Shown: positions 1-10,907, counted from the first letter of the stretch. The stretch: 64,000 nucleotides of DNA from Xiphydria camelus (GCA_963678675.1 OY783194.1:33148278-33212277), one strand, 5' to 3'. The notes: generated by a model not told the origin, from the sequence alone. Numbers and translations are program-made.

Positions 1-1074
1 ATCTCGCAATCTGAGCCGAACTGCGGTTCGCCGAGAATATTTGCCACCGTGACAAAAATATCAATCTGTCGCGACGAAAGATTTGCTAAATAATAGAATA
101 TAACAGTAAAAATGATCGCTGAGACGATACAAATTTTTACCGAAGAAAATTTCACTGCGACTGCTGTTAAATTTACCATCGTTAGACATACATTTTGCCG
201 CCACAAATATGTAATAACTTTGTCCTGGCAGCAAAAAGTTTTCAGCAAAACCTAGTCTTGCCGAGACCGCAAAATCCTTTTTTCTTTCGTGTACTTATTC
301 ATGCGTCACGAACGGTATCTCTCTTTACAGGAATGTTCATTTATAAATTATAAAATCCACGTCCCCGTGGAATTATTATTGCCAATATACCGAACTCAAA
401 TCGAAATCTGCTTTCCGTCAATGCAGGTGAATCTAAAAGTAGAAGTAATCTTCATTTGCAACAAAATTCCTTGCCACAGCAACGTCGTACATTTTCTGCA
501 ATGGTAAAAAATAACGCGTCACGATAACAACTCGATATCCTGCCGTGCCAACCGATCTGGGTTAACAAATGAGAGTTTATCGTGCCGACTAATCGTTATT
601 CTCAGCGCGCGGCGATTGATAACGGCTGGATTCTCGCGAGAAAACGTCGACTCGTTCGCGCGGTCGTCTCGCGAGCGACGCTGAATTCCAGTACGGCGCG
701 TATCTATTACGTATACGCCACTATTCAGTCGACGTCGGGAATATAAGTACCCACTCGTCGCACGCGCGAGTTAACCGATAAATCGCCGGTGCGAAAAGTG
801 TCCGCCGCGTCGACGCTCCCCGAGAGCGTCTTTTGCGCCGCGTAAAATTCCACGCGACGCCTCCGACACGCGTCGTCCATCTGCGATTGCGGGAGAGCGA
901 AGGCGAGTCCGCAGCGCGGCGTAAAAATAAGTATCCATCTATCGCGCGGAGATGCTGCGCGCGGAATCGAACGTGCATACGACTCGCTCGATATTCCCAT
1001 ATAATGGGGAGAGCGCCGGGAGAATTTCGCGGGAATAAATTGAAAGTGGTGGCGGGGAGTACCGGGAAAAATTG
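1..1074. other. unique DNA, no confirmed gene
   Basis: The block is AT-rich to about 540 and then GC- and CpG-rich. I see no recognisable protein or transposon in it. The only gene-like signal is the weak exon-like segment at 331-426, listed separately. Confidence 0.5.
331..426 (+). other. weak exon-like segment
   Basis: A pyrimidine-rich run ending in TTTACAG lies just before 331, and CAG|GTGAAT follows at 426/427. The 96 bases between are a multiple of three and stay open in one frame (32 codons). I recognise no protein family and see no partner exon nearby. Chance is the likelier explanation. Confidence 0.12.
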
Positions 1075-1440
1075 AAGAAGAAGAAGAAGAAGAAGAAGAA
1101 GCTTTATTATGGAACTAGGGCGGGCCCTCTAAGGGCCCGTACAGAAAGATACAGTAGGATAGATACGGCCGGAAAAAATTAATGTAAATTAGTGAAATAT
1201 CATAATAACAAAAATGAAGAAACATAACTTAAGAATAATAGGTGTAGTGATAGAAGTAAAGGTAATGAGGAAGAAAATGATAGCAAAAAATGGTAATATA
1301 TGGCAGTGACAGTGGTAAATGAATAGTTAGGGAAGAGTGAAACAATGACAGTACATGAACACAGTACAGTTACATGAATAGTAAGGGAGTAGTAGGGAAG
1401 AGAGAGGGGAGAAAAGATCGAAACTGCCGAGAGCTGAAGT
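1075..1440 (-). mobile_element. 5'-truncated LINE 3' end with (CTT)n tail
   Basis: On the minus strand an AATAAAGC signal (1101-1108) is followed directly by a (CTT)n run (1075-1100), as in the 3' end of a non-LTR retrotransposon. The upstream 3'UTR-like text is T/C/A-rich and contains CTTAGAGGGCCCGCCCTAG. Copies at 13.96-14.21 kb (+) and 18.33-18.73 kb (-) share the pattern CTTAGrrG-CnCGC-AGG followed by an ATAAA-type signal. No reverse transcriptase remains. The upstream boundary is uncertain. Confidence 0.55.
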
Positions 1441-1862
1441 TTCCGTGGAAACTCTCCGTATAAATCGTGTGTTGAGTTCGAATTTCGGTTTTTCATTGTT
1501 CGCCGCGAAATTTTCATCATTAGGTACTTCGACAAGTCGATCGAGAGTGTTCCAACGCGCGCCGGACGCTCGAATCCCGGAGCGCGCGCTCGAATTCCAC
1601 TCGACCCGTAATTCTTCCGCGGAAGCGGCGAGTCGAGAGGCAGTCGTTAGAGCTCCTTCGTTGAACGCGGAATTACGATTGCACGGAAAATTTAACGATC
1701 GGGCGCGATCGCCAGCTGCGATCCGCGCGAGAACTAGAGTCTCCTCTTCTGCGGAAGTTCTTCTCGTATGGACGAGCAGCGAGATTCGTCGATGGATAAC
1801 TGAACGTGGGTTTTATTAAAAATTCCGGCCGAGGCATTCCGACGAATGGCTTTGGATATAGG
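1441..1862. other. unique CpG-rich DNA
   Basis: GC-rich text with a 124-codon open frame of Arg/Ser/Ala composition and no family resemblance. I see no splice or RNA signals that support a gene. Confidence 0.4.
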
Positions 1863-1864
1863 TA

Positions 1865-2258
1865 GGGTAAACCACCCAGTTGTCGGACACCTTGCAGTTA
1901 TTGGACAAAGTGTGATTTAAATAAATGAAAATAAGATTCCTAGTTTTTACTTAAATAAATATTATCAAAAACCGTACCTGGCTTATTGATTCTTGACTGC
2001 CCAATTACTGGCTTGAGCATTTCCAAAAACTGAGAACACTGTCCAATAACTCAGTTTTTTGACACGATCCCAGTTTTTTTTATTGTTGACAATTATATTC
2101 TTTCCAACTGAAAATTGCAAGTCACTAGAATGTAGAGCCAGTATATTTTCAATTAAAGCAAGCCACCGCTCATATCTCCCCAGGTAGAAAAATATCTTTT
2201 TAACACGGTCTCAAATTTGGTAAAATCCTTAAATGTCCAATAACTGGCTGGTTTACCC
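1865..2258. mobile_element. TA-flanked MITE, tip GGGTAAACCA
   Basis: Inverted ends of about 27 bases begin GGGTAAACCAnCCAGTT and are followed by a (T/C)GGACA motif. The element sits between TA at 1863-1864 and TA at 2259-2260. GTTATTGGACA-like motifs recur inside. At 394 bases with no coding frame it is non-autonomous. The TA target suggests mobilisation by a Tc1/mariner-type transposase, which is inference. Confidence 0.75.
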
Positions 2259-2260
2259 TA

Positions 2261-2880
2261 TATTGGATCGATCGTTCGTTCAGAGAGCTCGAAACTAAAA
2301 ATCGCACGGATGAGCGACGATATCGAGATGTTATCGTCGTCGACCGTAAGTCGACGCCACGAATTTCCCCCGCGTAACGCAACCGCGAGTGAGACGATAT
2401 CCGACCTTCGCGTTTATATACTCGTATTGTATAATTTCGCACGGCGTATCTCCGCGAAACGCGCGTCGATGGGAGATGAAAGCCGCTCGATTGCCCCCGA
2501 CCCGCTTCTGCACTCGTACGATACATGTACCTGCGTACGTTTCACCGCGACGCGCGTCAAACCTCAAACGAATCAATACGGGTCAACGAGGTACGGGCGG
2601 AGCTCCAAATAAGGCGACGTTCAATTTTTAAGCAACACAACACCACACCTCGCCGAACAGGTAGACGCGTTTGCGGTACGAGGGCAGATTAATTCGCGAG
2701 TCACCGGCGTGTTCCGCGCCGATCAGTTTATTGTTGTGTTAATCGAAAGAAAGTGGATCCCTGCGAAGTCGGCGGGTAACGGAGATTCTTAACCGTTGAG
2801 ATTCTTCCTGCGTACACACGCCTATGTGGGTCTATTTACGGAATAAAGCGACTCGGGGAGGTTACGTAAAGGCGGGTATC
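2261..2880. other. unique CpG-rich DNA
   Basis: Overlapping open frames exist on both strands because stops are rare in this GC-rich text. None has recognisable protein content, and I see no repeats or RNA genes. Confidence 0.4.
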
Positions 2881-2883
2881 ACG

Positions 2884-3124
2884 GAAAGACTGATACCGGT
2901 AAATTGTACTGTATTTATAACAAAACAGATGTGCACGGGGGTTTTCGAATTTTCTTAGTGCGGTGAAGAATAATTTTACTTTAGAACTCGCGGTGAATTG
3001 CAATGTAAACTATCACGATTTAATGTTTTCGAAAGAAAAATGTAATTATTATATCGTGGTGTAAAAACACCCGAAAATTATCACACGTAATTCTTTTATC
3101 ATAAATACAATATAATTTACGCAT
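2884..3124 (+). mobile_element. family D MITE
   Basis: The left end reads CGGAAAGACTGATACCGG followed by TAAATT, a TACTGTATTTA box and a half-palindromic body. The right end is more decayed than in the copies at 26.1, 52.1 and 57.3 kb. It has no coding capacity. Confidence 0.65.
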
Positions 3125-3136
3125 TCTGTGCAGATA

Positions 3137-3351
3137 CACCGAGATAATAGCGCAGGTGCACCTAATTAAACGCATTTAGTTTGTTCTAACCAAAGTTAAT
3201 GGCCAGTTAAATGAGATATTTCGTTATTCTACATTAACTGAATGTTTAGTTATTCTAACCAAACAGCAAGAAAAAATCCATATTTCACCAAACATTTCAG
3301 TCATCGTCTCCAAGATTTTGGTTTGATCGACCAAATTATTTTTCCGAGTGT
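3137..3351 (-). mobile_element. family A MITE copy
   Basis: A reverse-oriented copy that starts CACCGAGAtaata and ends in a CCAAATTATTTTTCCGAGTG-like tip. Its ATTTCACCAAACATTT box and GTCATCGTCTCCAAGATTTTGG box are diagnostic of the family. It lies head-to-tail with the next copy. Confidence 0.75.
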
Positions 3352-3354
3352 GTA

Positions 3355-3572
3355 CTCCGAGAAGAAGAATTAGGTTAAAATGACAAAACGCATCTAATTC
3401 AACACGTTTAGTACTTCCAACAAAAATACTGCTCAGTTAAATCAAATATTTAGTTCTTCTAACCAGAAAGTGGTCAGTCAAATCAAACGGCAAGAAAATC
3501 TATATTTCACCAAACATTTCGGTCATCCTCTCCGAGATTTTGGTTTGATCGACCAAGTTATTCTTCTCAGTA
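3355..3572 (-). mobile_element. family A MITE copy
   Basis: A second reverse-oriented copy directly abuts the previous one. It has the AGGTTAAAATGACAAAACGC start box, two TTAGT-TCTTCTAACC-like motifs and the GATCGACCAAGTTATTCTTCTCAGT end. Confidence 0.8.
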
Positions 3573-3576
3573 CAGT

Positions 3577-4770
3577 TACTCGACGAATCGAATCATCTCG
3601 ACTTATCTTATCTACAGCACCACGAAAACAGTCGGTGCAGTCGTGGTGACCGTCCGTCGAGGTGAAACGATCGACGTAATTTCAAAACGACCCAATATCG
3701 AGGGTAGCATACGTCGTATTTGAAAGTGACACACCGTCGCGTATAGAAACGACCTATATGACTCGCGCGTCGGGAATAACATCGGCGCATCGACGAGCCA
3801 ATAAGCGACGGTGTCGCCGATAAAACTTTAGTTGCGACGGGACAATACCTATCGTAGCACGCGCTGCGGGGGCATTACTACGATCGCCAATAAAACACTC
3901 CATAAGCTGTAACGTCAGCAGACGTATACCGACAGCGCTCTACCCTTCCCGCGACTATCCGGTAGGTACATCTAACTCTACGGTCGAGAGCTAGGGCGTT
4001 GGAACCGCGTCTATATATACGCGCGTAAGTGTATATACATATATGTACGCGCACTCGAGGTACAATCCCGCCAGAAATCGTTCGACTCGCCGGTAAACTC
4101 TCGCCGCTGGGACGAACCGCGCGGAGTCTGACTCGCCCGGGGAATGACCACTGTCGCGAGGAACCAAACGCAATGCAGCGCGCGGCATAGCGGGCGCGCG
4201 CGAAAAGTGGAATTTCTCAGGCGAAAATAACGTCACGCTTGAAATTTTGACAGCGAATGTACGATGTACGCGCACCCCCGTGACACAGGGGTTGATGCCC
4301 ACGCCAGTTTATCGCGGAACGCGAAACGAAGCGATCGGGGCGATTCGTTGAAAGGGTTGAACGAAAAAAGGGAGGGAGGAGAAAAATTCTGCAATGACGA
4401 ATCGCGTATATATTCGTACGTAAGAATCCGAGCGAAGACGCGAAATGCGTTTAATTTTGAACGATGCTCTGGTCAGCGGACGGCAGAAACGACGCAGCGT
4501 CGATAACGCGAGTTCAAAGCAATCTAGGAGGTGTGCGGAGCCCGCGCGCCGAGCTGGAATTACCGTTTCTCCGTTCGAGGCGCGCAAATTGTACACAGGG
4601 GGAAGTAGAAGCCGGGTGCGGCGATAACGACACGCGTAAAGACGGTAGGGACGACGTACTCTCGAGCTGACCCCCGTTCGCGTTGTTTCGCGATGAAAAC
4701 TGAGGGCCAAATCGAGCGAGGCGTTTCTCCTAATTTTATTCTCGATCACGCACCGGCGCGAATGTCTGCA
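3577..4770. other. unique CpG-rich DNA
   Basis: About 1.2 kb between transposon copies. The 170-codon minus-strand open frame at 4309-4821 runs into a family A element and has no recognisable family, so I treat it as non-coding. No RNA gene was seen. Confidence 0.4.
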
Positions 4771-4772
4771 TA

Positions 4773-5148
4773 CATTGAGAAAAAATAACCTTGTTAATTT
4801 AACTAAAATTCTAGAGCCCATTACGAAAGAATTCAGTGAAATATAAATCCTCCATCTCTGTGTGTTCGATTAACCCTTTATAGGACAAATTACAAAAAAT
4901 AAATAAAATTGCGGTAGTATTCGAACTTACAAACTTTTTCATTTATAACTAAGCTAAGAAAATAGAAAATACGACACGAAACAAAAATACCTGTTATATT
5001 TTTTTAAGCAGGTCGACATTCAACCAGTATCCATGCAGGTGAACACATTTAACATATAATACCACTGGGATAAATGAAAATGAACAATTGTTGAAATATC
5101 AACCAGTATCCTATAAAGGATTAAACCGACCCAGTTATTTTTCTCAGT
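4773..5148 (+). mobile_element. family A MITE split by a TTAA element
   Basis: Family A sequence runs from the tip near 4773 (CATTGAGAAAAAATAACC) to 4869 and resumes at 5125 with CCAGTTATTTTTCTCAGTA. The middle is occupied by the TTAA-flanked insertion at 4874-5120. Confidence 0.7.
4874..5120. mobile_element. TTAA-flanked (piggyBac-like) MITE
   Basis: The inverted tips CCCTTTATAGGA and TCCTATAAAGGA are bounded by TTAA at 4870-4873 and 5121-5124. TTAA duplication and a CCC start are hallmarks of piggyBac-superfamily transposons. The element is 247 bases, non-coding, and inserted in a family A copy. Confidence 0.75.
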
Positions 5149-5627
5149 ACAGCGACGTACACCTGCGGGATTCGACGCTCTGGCGGCGACGGAAAAATCG
5201 CAGGAGCGATTTTGATCCTCGAGACGGAGAGAGGGACGCCCCCCATCGATCCATACGCTTTCCGTTTCTCGGCGCGGCAGTAGCGATGCCCCGCGCTTTA
5301 TTCCACACGCGCGGCGTGCACACGAATGCTCCTCAAAAACCAATAGGCGTGCGACTACAAAATATACAATACATTTATCACACCTCGGTCGCGCGCATAA
5401 TTTAGCCGTAGGTACGCAGATGTTTTGAACAGCTGGCAACGCGCGCGCGCGTATACGTGACGTCAGGCGGCGAACGATTCCGGATAACGAAAGTTAGATG
5501 CATAGATTGCAGCTACTTTTTTTTTTTTCACGCTACCGCCACCGCCGCCTTGCCACGGCGGGGTTAACGTACTTTAAATTGCCCGTAGGCGGGCGAGACT
5601 CGATTTCCCGTGCCTAGCGCGCGGGTG

Positions 5628-5631
<4 letters not shown>
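5149..5631. other. unique CpG-rich DNA
   Basis: GC-rich text with a short T run (5519-5529). The minus-strand frame at 5020-5439 crosses an element edge and is not a credible gene. Confidence 0.4.

Positions 5632-5692
<61 letters not shown>
5632..5692. repeat. (TA)n microsatellite
   Basis: About 30 uninterrupted AT dinucleotides. Confidence 0.97.
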
Positions 5693-5696
<4 letters not shown>

Positions 5697-5702
5697 AAGG
5701 TT

Positions 5703-6210
5703 CACTGGAAAAAAAAATGATCAGTAATATGTTAACCAAACTTTGATGGATATGGGAACAATTAAATATTTTTACAGCGGCAATAAATGTTTGATTGTCG
5801 CAACCAAACGTTTTAGAAACATTACATTGTCACGATTAACATCTACTTGTCGTAACCAAAAGTTTCGTTGTCCAAATAAAAATATTTCGTTGTTCTTGAA
5901 CTGGGAAAAATAATAAGGATAAAATGACAAAACGCAACGAGTTAAACACGTTTAGTTAGTCTAACGAAAATACCGGTCAGTTGAACCAAATATCAAGTTG
6001 CTCTGACGAAATATTTGGTTATTCCAAATAAACGTTTGGTTATTCTAACCAAAAAGTGGTCAGTCTGACCAAACAGATGGAGAGGATCCATATTTTACCA
6101 AACGGTTTGGGTCATCGTCTCCAGGATTTTCGTTTGATCGACTGAAATATTTTTCTCAGTGCACACATCAACCAAAGTTTGGTTAACATTACTAATTATT
6201 TCTCTCGGCG
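5703..6210 (+). mobile_element. family F MITE split by a family A copy
   Basis: The left part has GTTAACCAAACTTTGATGG, a TTGATTGTCGCAACCAAACG core and an AAATAAAAATATTTCG box. The right part, after the family A insertion, has CATCAACCAAAGTTTGGTTA and the TAATTATTTCTCTCGG tip. An intact copy at 24.8 kb shows that the two parts join without the insertion. Confidence 0.75.
5899..6162 (-). mobile_element. family A MITE nested in family F
   Basis: A reverse-oriented family A copy with the AAAATGACAAAACGC box, three AACCAAA/TTATTCTAACC motifs, a GGAGAGGATCCATATTTTACC box and a TTTTTCTCAGTGCA end. It interrupts family F between GTTGTTC and ACATCAACC. Confidence 0.8.
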
Positions 6211-6860
6211 TTTACTCGCGCCTCCTTCGGTGGAAAATAATATATGTAGAAAGCGCAACGCTGCGTCGTCGCTCAGGCAACTGCGGATGCGGGCGACGAA
6301 AGCGAGCGGTTCGGCTGCTTATTCGAGATAAACTGGCGCGAGAGTTTGACGCGCATTACCGAGAGATTCTCCCGGCTCGAACGATCATTTCCCACGAGAG
6401 AATTCGACGAGCTGCCGGCGATGCGGACGCGAATACCCCTTTGATTGAATCGAATCGTGTATCGACCGTCCGCGAATATCACGAGCGGCGCGCCGCGCGT
6501 TCGCCTCGATGAGAACGGGGGCGCCCGCGCGAATCCTACCTCTTTAATTAAACTGCATTACGGTGACGATTTCGAATCCTCGAGACTCGGCGCTGAGATA
6601 CCGTTTCCCAGAGGTTTGTACGCGAATACCGCGCGCGCAAAAGAGAAACCTGCAATTTGTACAGCTTCATCCAGTGCTGGTGAAATTCGAGCTAATTTTC
6701 AAGAATTTGTACAGAGAACAGATTTACTATTTACGAGTTTATAACTGTACAGATACTAATTTTTAACCAGATATAATATCCGTTTATATCGGAATTCCTA
6801 TCGGTTTCCCAGGAAAAGCACCTGATTAACGTGTAATTCTGTAAAAAGCTTCCTGGGCGG
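6211..6860. other. unique DNA
   Basis: CpG-rich then AT-rich text. Short open frames on both strands show no family resemblance, and no other structure was seen. Confidence 0.4.
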
Positions 6861-7263
6861 AATGGGCATGTTCACGATTTTTTTTTGGATCATTCGTTAA
6901 TACTTTTCGTGCTTATTAATAAGATGTGTTTGTTTGTTTTTTCTGAGCACTAATTTCTTTTTTTTTAATATTTAAAGTTTGACTTCGATTCAAACGAAAT
7001 CCTTAGTGACGTCACTAAAGCCATTGGCAAGGGGCCAAACCCGGGTTTGTGAATGGTGGAGAATCTGTTGCCCGACTCTGATTGGTCAGTTAAAATGGCG
7101 GTGAAAGTGCGACGCTTTAAAACGAATGCCTTTTTTAACATCTCAAAAATAATGGAAAAACATTTTTTTAATGGCCCATTTTTTACCTACATTACTTTAA
7201 TACCCTAATCTTCCGATTCATGCACTTTAAACAGTTGTACAAAAAGTTGTGAACATGCCCATT
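6861..7263. mobile_element. MITE with AATGGGCATGTTCAC ends
   Basis: The inverted ends AATGGGCATGTTCACrA and the complement GTGAACATGCCCATT enclose 403 bases with no open frame. I cannot define the target duplication. This is the only copy I noticed in the window. Confidence 0.65.
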
Positions 7264-7803
7264 GTAAAGAACTGAACAGAATTTTTTTCCGTGCGCGCTT
7301 CCGCAGCAAATATTAATTGTCTAAGCGTAATTAATTTACCACCAATGTCGATGATTTTTCATAATTATAGTTGCGTATATGCGGCGTCATATTGCCGCGA
7401 TTATACATGCAGATATACTCACGCGAGAGCTCGCACGGATTTCCGTGTAGGAGCGACGAAATTAAAAAGGGGGGCGGCTTACCTGAAACAGAAAGAAATA
7501 TTCATCGTCATTTAGCCGAACGGTGAAAGCACGGGGGTTATACGTCGATAAATTTGCGTTTCAACGTCGTTCGATTCCCTTCTGTCACGCGTTCGGCCGA
7601 TATATTTGCCCCGTCCACACCCACGCGGACGAGCCCACGCCTCGCGTATTTACCACGCGACGTGCGCGTTAACCGTTCCGTTTGCTAATCTGTGGATGTC
7701 GTGGAAATCGTGTAGGAGGTACTTAAAAAGCTTTCGTGCATTCGACGTAATGAAAAAGAGAGAATCCAAATTCAAAATTGTCGCGAGTTTATATTCGAAT
7801 CCA
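7264..7803. other. transposon-free block with a ratchet-site candidate
   Basis: This unique sequence lies between two MITE regions. It contains the minus-strand recursive splice site candidate at 7483/7482, and no protein-coding frame is recognisable. Confidence 0.45.
7472..7505 (-). promoter_or_regulatory. candidate recursive (ratchet) splice site
   Basis: On the minus strand ATTTCTTTCTGTTTCAG|GTAAGC spans 7499-7477, with the junction between 7483 and 7482. A strong 3' splice site abuts a strong 5' splice site with no exon between. This is the consensus of zero-length exons that remove very long insect introns in steps. It lies outside all recognised transposons. A second site of the same type and strand is at 42530/42529. 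Chance co-occurrence in 64 kb is possible, so RNA evidence would be decisive. Confidence 0.45.
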
Positions 7804-8066
7804 AACGGAGAAAAATAACTTGGTTAATCTAATAAAAATCCTGATGATGACGACCGAACCGTTTGGTTAAATATGGATCCTCCATCTGTTTGATTTGATT
7901 GACCAATTTTTTATTACAATAACCGAACGTTTGATTGGAATAATTAAACATTTGATTGGAATATTTAAATATTCGATTTAATTAACCAGTATTTCGATTA
8001 GAACAACTGAACACGTCAAACTAGATGCGTTTTGCCATTTTAACCTAATTATTTAGTTTTCTCAGT
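7804..8066 (+). mobile_element. family A MITE copy
   Basis: A forward copy from GGAGAAAAATAACTTGG to CTAATTATTTAGTTTTCTCAGT. It carries the AATATGGATCCTCCATCTG box and several AATAACTrAA motifs. It is followed immediately by another forward copy. Confidence 0.8.
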
Positions 8067-8067
8067 A

Positions 8068-8334
8068 CACGCTGAGAAAAATAATTTCGTCAGTCTAACC
8101 AAAATCCTGGATACGGTGACCAAACCATTTGATGAAATACCTATGGATTCTCCATTTGTTTGGTTCGACTGACTATTTTTTTGGTAGAATAACTAAACAT
8201 TTGGTTGGAATAACTGCATATTTCGCTAGAATAACTAGATATTTGGTTCGACTGACCAGTATTTAGATCAGAATAACTAAACACGTCAAACCATCTGCAT
8301 TTCGCCATTTTAACCTAATTATTTTTCTCAGTGC
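8068..8334 (+). mobile_element. family A MITE copy
   Basis: A forward copy in tandem with the previous one, separated by a shared TA. It starts CACGCTGAGAAAAATAA, ends ATTATTTTTCTCAGTGC and has four AGAATAACTAAA-type motifs. Confidence 0.85.
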
Positions 8335-9379
8335 AGACGCGAAAAGTGCCTCGAAAGCGTATCGACGTTCCGCGCTCGACTTTTGACATTTCGAAAGCAA
8401 TAAATCCTCTCTTACGCTCTCGGTACATGACTTCCAACTTGGCGAGTACGAGATACCGATTCGATCAGTCGTGTTAACGCGACTGATGTCCCGCGGCACT
8501 GACCTCGTTTCCTCGCGGGCAAAAGGGACGGGGTTTTTATCGGGGATGAACGGACGCTCCTTTTTCGCGGTCCTCCTCGTCGAGCGCGTCGCGTCCCCTT
8601 ATCGGGACGAGGATGACGATTCGAGAGCGATTCGAGGTCACCGACTCCGCGGAACGCACTCGCGAGGACCGATCGCCAAGGAGGAGGAGGGGGGAGAGGG
8701 ACCACGCGTCTACGGTGCGAATTTCACGCATGGCTCGATCGGGGTTCGTGCGCGATGCGACTTCAAGGTCCCTATCGGTCACGGCTCATTAGCACCGCTT
8801 TATCGCTTTGTCTGGCGCGTCTCCACTTTTTGCGCTGATATACAAATGCCAAGGTAACGCGAGCCTCGTTTGCCGAGCGCGCGGCTGTTGTGATATATCC
8901 GAGCGAATAACCGGTCGAGGGATATGCATACATATATCGTACTTTCGCGAGATCGTCGATCACGGGAGAAAGACGCGCGGGTGAAAGTATGTACAGGACG
9001 CGATATATATGTAATACTTTTGTTCGAGTCTCGCCGCTGTTTCTCTTCTTGGCTCTCCTCTGATATTTTCCCATCGCTTTTCTTCAGCTTGCCATTCAAT
9101 TCGTGAAATCGAAACGCTAAGTATTTTTAACCCAATAGAGCTCGGTGTAATTTGCAGCTGCGAAACAATTTATATTTGCAGATGTTCAGTCAATCGTTTC
9201 TGCGATGCTTGGGAATTGATTTCAGAAATCGTACTCTTCTTTCATCAAATTAACATTCCGGGAAAACTGTTTAAACAATGCGGTAATATTTAAGCCAATA
9301 TCTTAAAGAAGAAATTGTTCGACAACTAAAGTTGCCAGCGAGTATTATTACTTAAATTGTTACAATAATTTTTCGTGGT
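8335..9379. other. unique CpG-rich DNA
   Basis: GC-rich text to about 8880, then AT-rich. Open frames on both strands at 8412-9099 overlap heavily and show no recognisable protein. No RNA gene or repeat was seen. Confidence 0.4.
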
Positions 9380-9558
9380 AAACTACGATATGGACCGTTT
9401 ATTTTGAAAGTGGTGTAAGTCCATTTTCTTATTAAACACGGACTAGTTATACATAAAAAATTTACATTAAATTAAGCCTGAGTTACGTGCTCATTTTTTT
9501 TTCAAAAATGGACTTACACCACTTTCAAAATAAACGGTCCACATATTATCGTAGTCCA
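9380..9558. repeat. fold-back element with about 50-base arms
   Basis: CTACGATATGGACCGTTTAT and the following TTTTGAAAGTGGTGTAAGTC recur in inverted orientation at the right edge, separated by an AT-rich loop. The length suits a short MITE. No target duplication is certain. Confidence 0.75.
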
Positions 9559-10600
9559 GTAATTAATGATTTGTTCATTCCGCATGCGTGAGGGACTTTT
9601 TACGAAATTACGTTTAAATTGAAGAAAAATTTATCAAGAAAACTAAGACCATCGTGTAACGATTTCAAGGTTTCCTTTACCGAGAAAGCCATGCTTCATC
9701 GGCGAAATATTCTTCGTCTCGAAATGAAAACGGATCTAGATTGCAGGACAAAACGTGGCGGCTTCTCCGCTGAATCCAACCAGGACAGAATCCCTGATAT
9801 CAACCGAATCTCGCTCGTAGTTTCGCAATCGAGGCGCTACCGCGTCATCTTTATTCCTACCAATTTTCGATCAGTCGATACACCGATACCTCCCCGTCCT
9901 GCGCAACGCGTTACGTCGACGACACCCTTTAACCGCCGGGAGAGGACGTCGCCCAATCGCGTCGCATCGTTTTGCGGCCGCAACGACAAATCTTTCACGA
10001 TACCCCCGTAACGCGCTAGCGGCGAAAACCGGTCGACGTCGCGCTCCCTCTCGCCGGCGTTGTCCCGCCTCGAGGATTATCGTATCAAGCGCACTGCGGA
10101 TGCGGTCATCGGGTCGAGGGATGAGCGAGATTTACATACGTTTCGCTCCGGTCCGTCCTTCCTCGCGCGCCCAACGGTCGAATTCGAGGAAAGGTCGCTA
10201 AATATCGACCGCGGGGCATAACTTGGAATAGCACGCCGTTGAAACGTACCTACGAGACGAGGACTCGAATCTGCGACATCTATCTTCTTACGCATACAAA
10301 AGAACATATCCTGACCGATTCATCGAAGCCGAGCCGAAGCCGCTGAAGCTGATCACACGAAATTTGGACAACAGGTTTCTTTTGCGACGCAAGCAACCAC
10401 TGTGAGAAAGGATTTTACGAGATTCTTCCCCCGAGGGGTGGTAAAACGGAGGATGTAAATTGATGAAAATTGGTGTTTGGCTTTTCGGCTAAAAATTAAG
10501 AAAGACGTGTTATTTATCCATCAAGGAGATAAAATTTGTACAGGAATTTCTATTTATTTAGAGATTCACGTGGACGAAGTCGCGCGCAGAAGGTTAGTAG
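9559..10600. other. unique DNA
   Basis: A 130-codon plus-strand frame at 9619-10011 lacks an ATG start and any recognisable domain. I see no convincing feature here. Confidence 0.4.
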
Positions 10601-10604
10601 TAAA

Positions 10605-10890
10605 TATAACATTGACGGTTTTACGGGAGTAGTATAGATGACAAGCGTCAATGTCGATCGGTTGTGGTAAGTAACGAAGGTTAAGCGGGATCAGCAACTG
10701 CCAATGACGAAACTTTTAAATCAGGTAGGTGCTCCTGACTTTAACCAGAAATAGAGTGAATTCTGGTAAAAATCAGGCACGCCTACCTGATTTAAGAGTT
10801 TCATCAGCGGCAATAATTGCCGATCCTGCTCTCAACTTCTTCTACCCACCACGACCGATCAACAATGACGCTCATCGTCTATATTTCCAC
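10605..10890. repeat. long imperfect fold-back (about 130-base arms)
   Basis: The left arm (about 10605-10752) and right arm (about 10760-10890) are imperfect inverted copies. Shared blocks are AGCGTCAnTGT-GATCGGT and TTAAATCAGGTAGG against CCTACCTGATTTAA. The loop is only a few bases, so a transcript would form one long hairpin. It ends just before the TTAA element at 10908. Confidence 0.75.
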
Positions 10891-10907
10891 AAAATCGTTT
10901 ACATTAA

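Noticed and set aside
3137..3572. CRISPR-like array from repeated motifs
   Set aside because: The repeats are dispersed transposon copies with variable interiors and inverted tips, in a eukaryotic setting.
9619..10011. 130-codon plus-strand frame
   Set aside because: It starts at a non-ATG codon and has no domain, signal peptide or splice partner.
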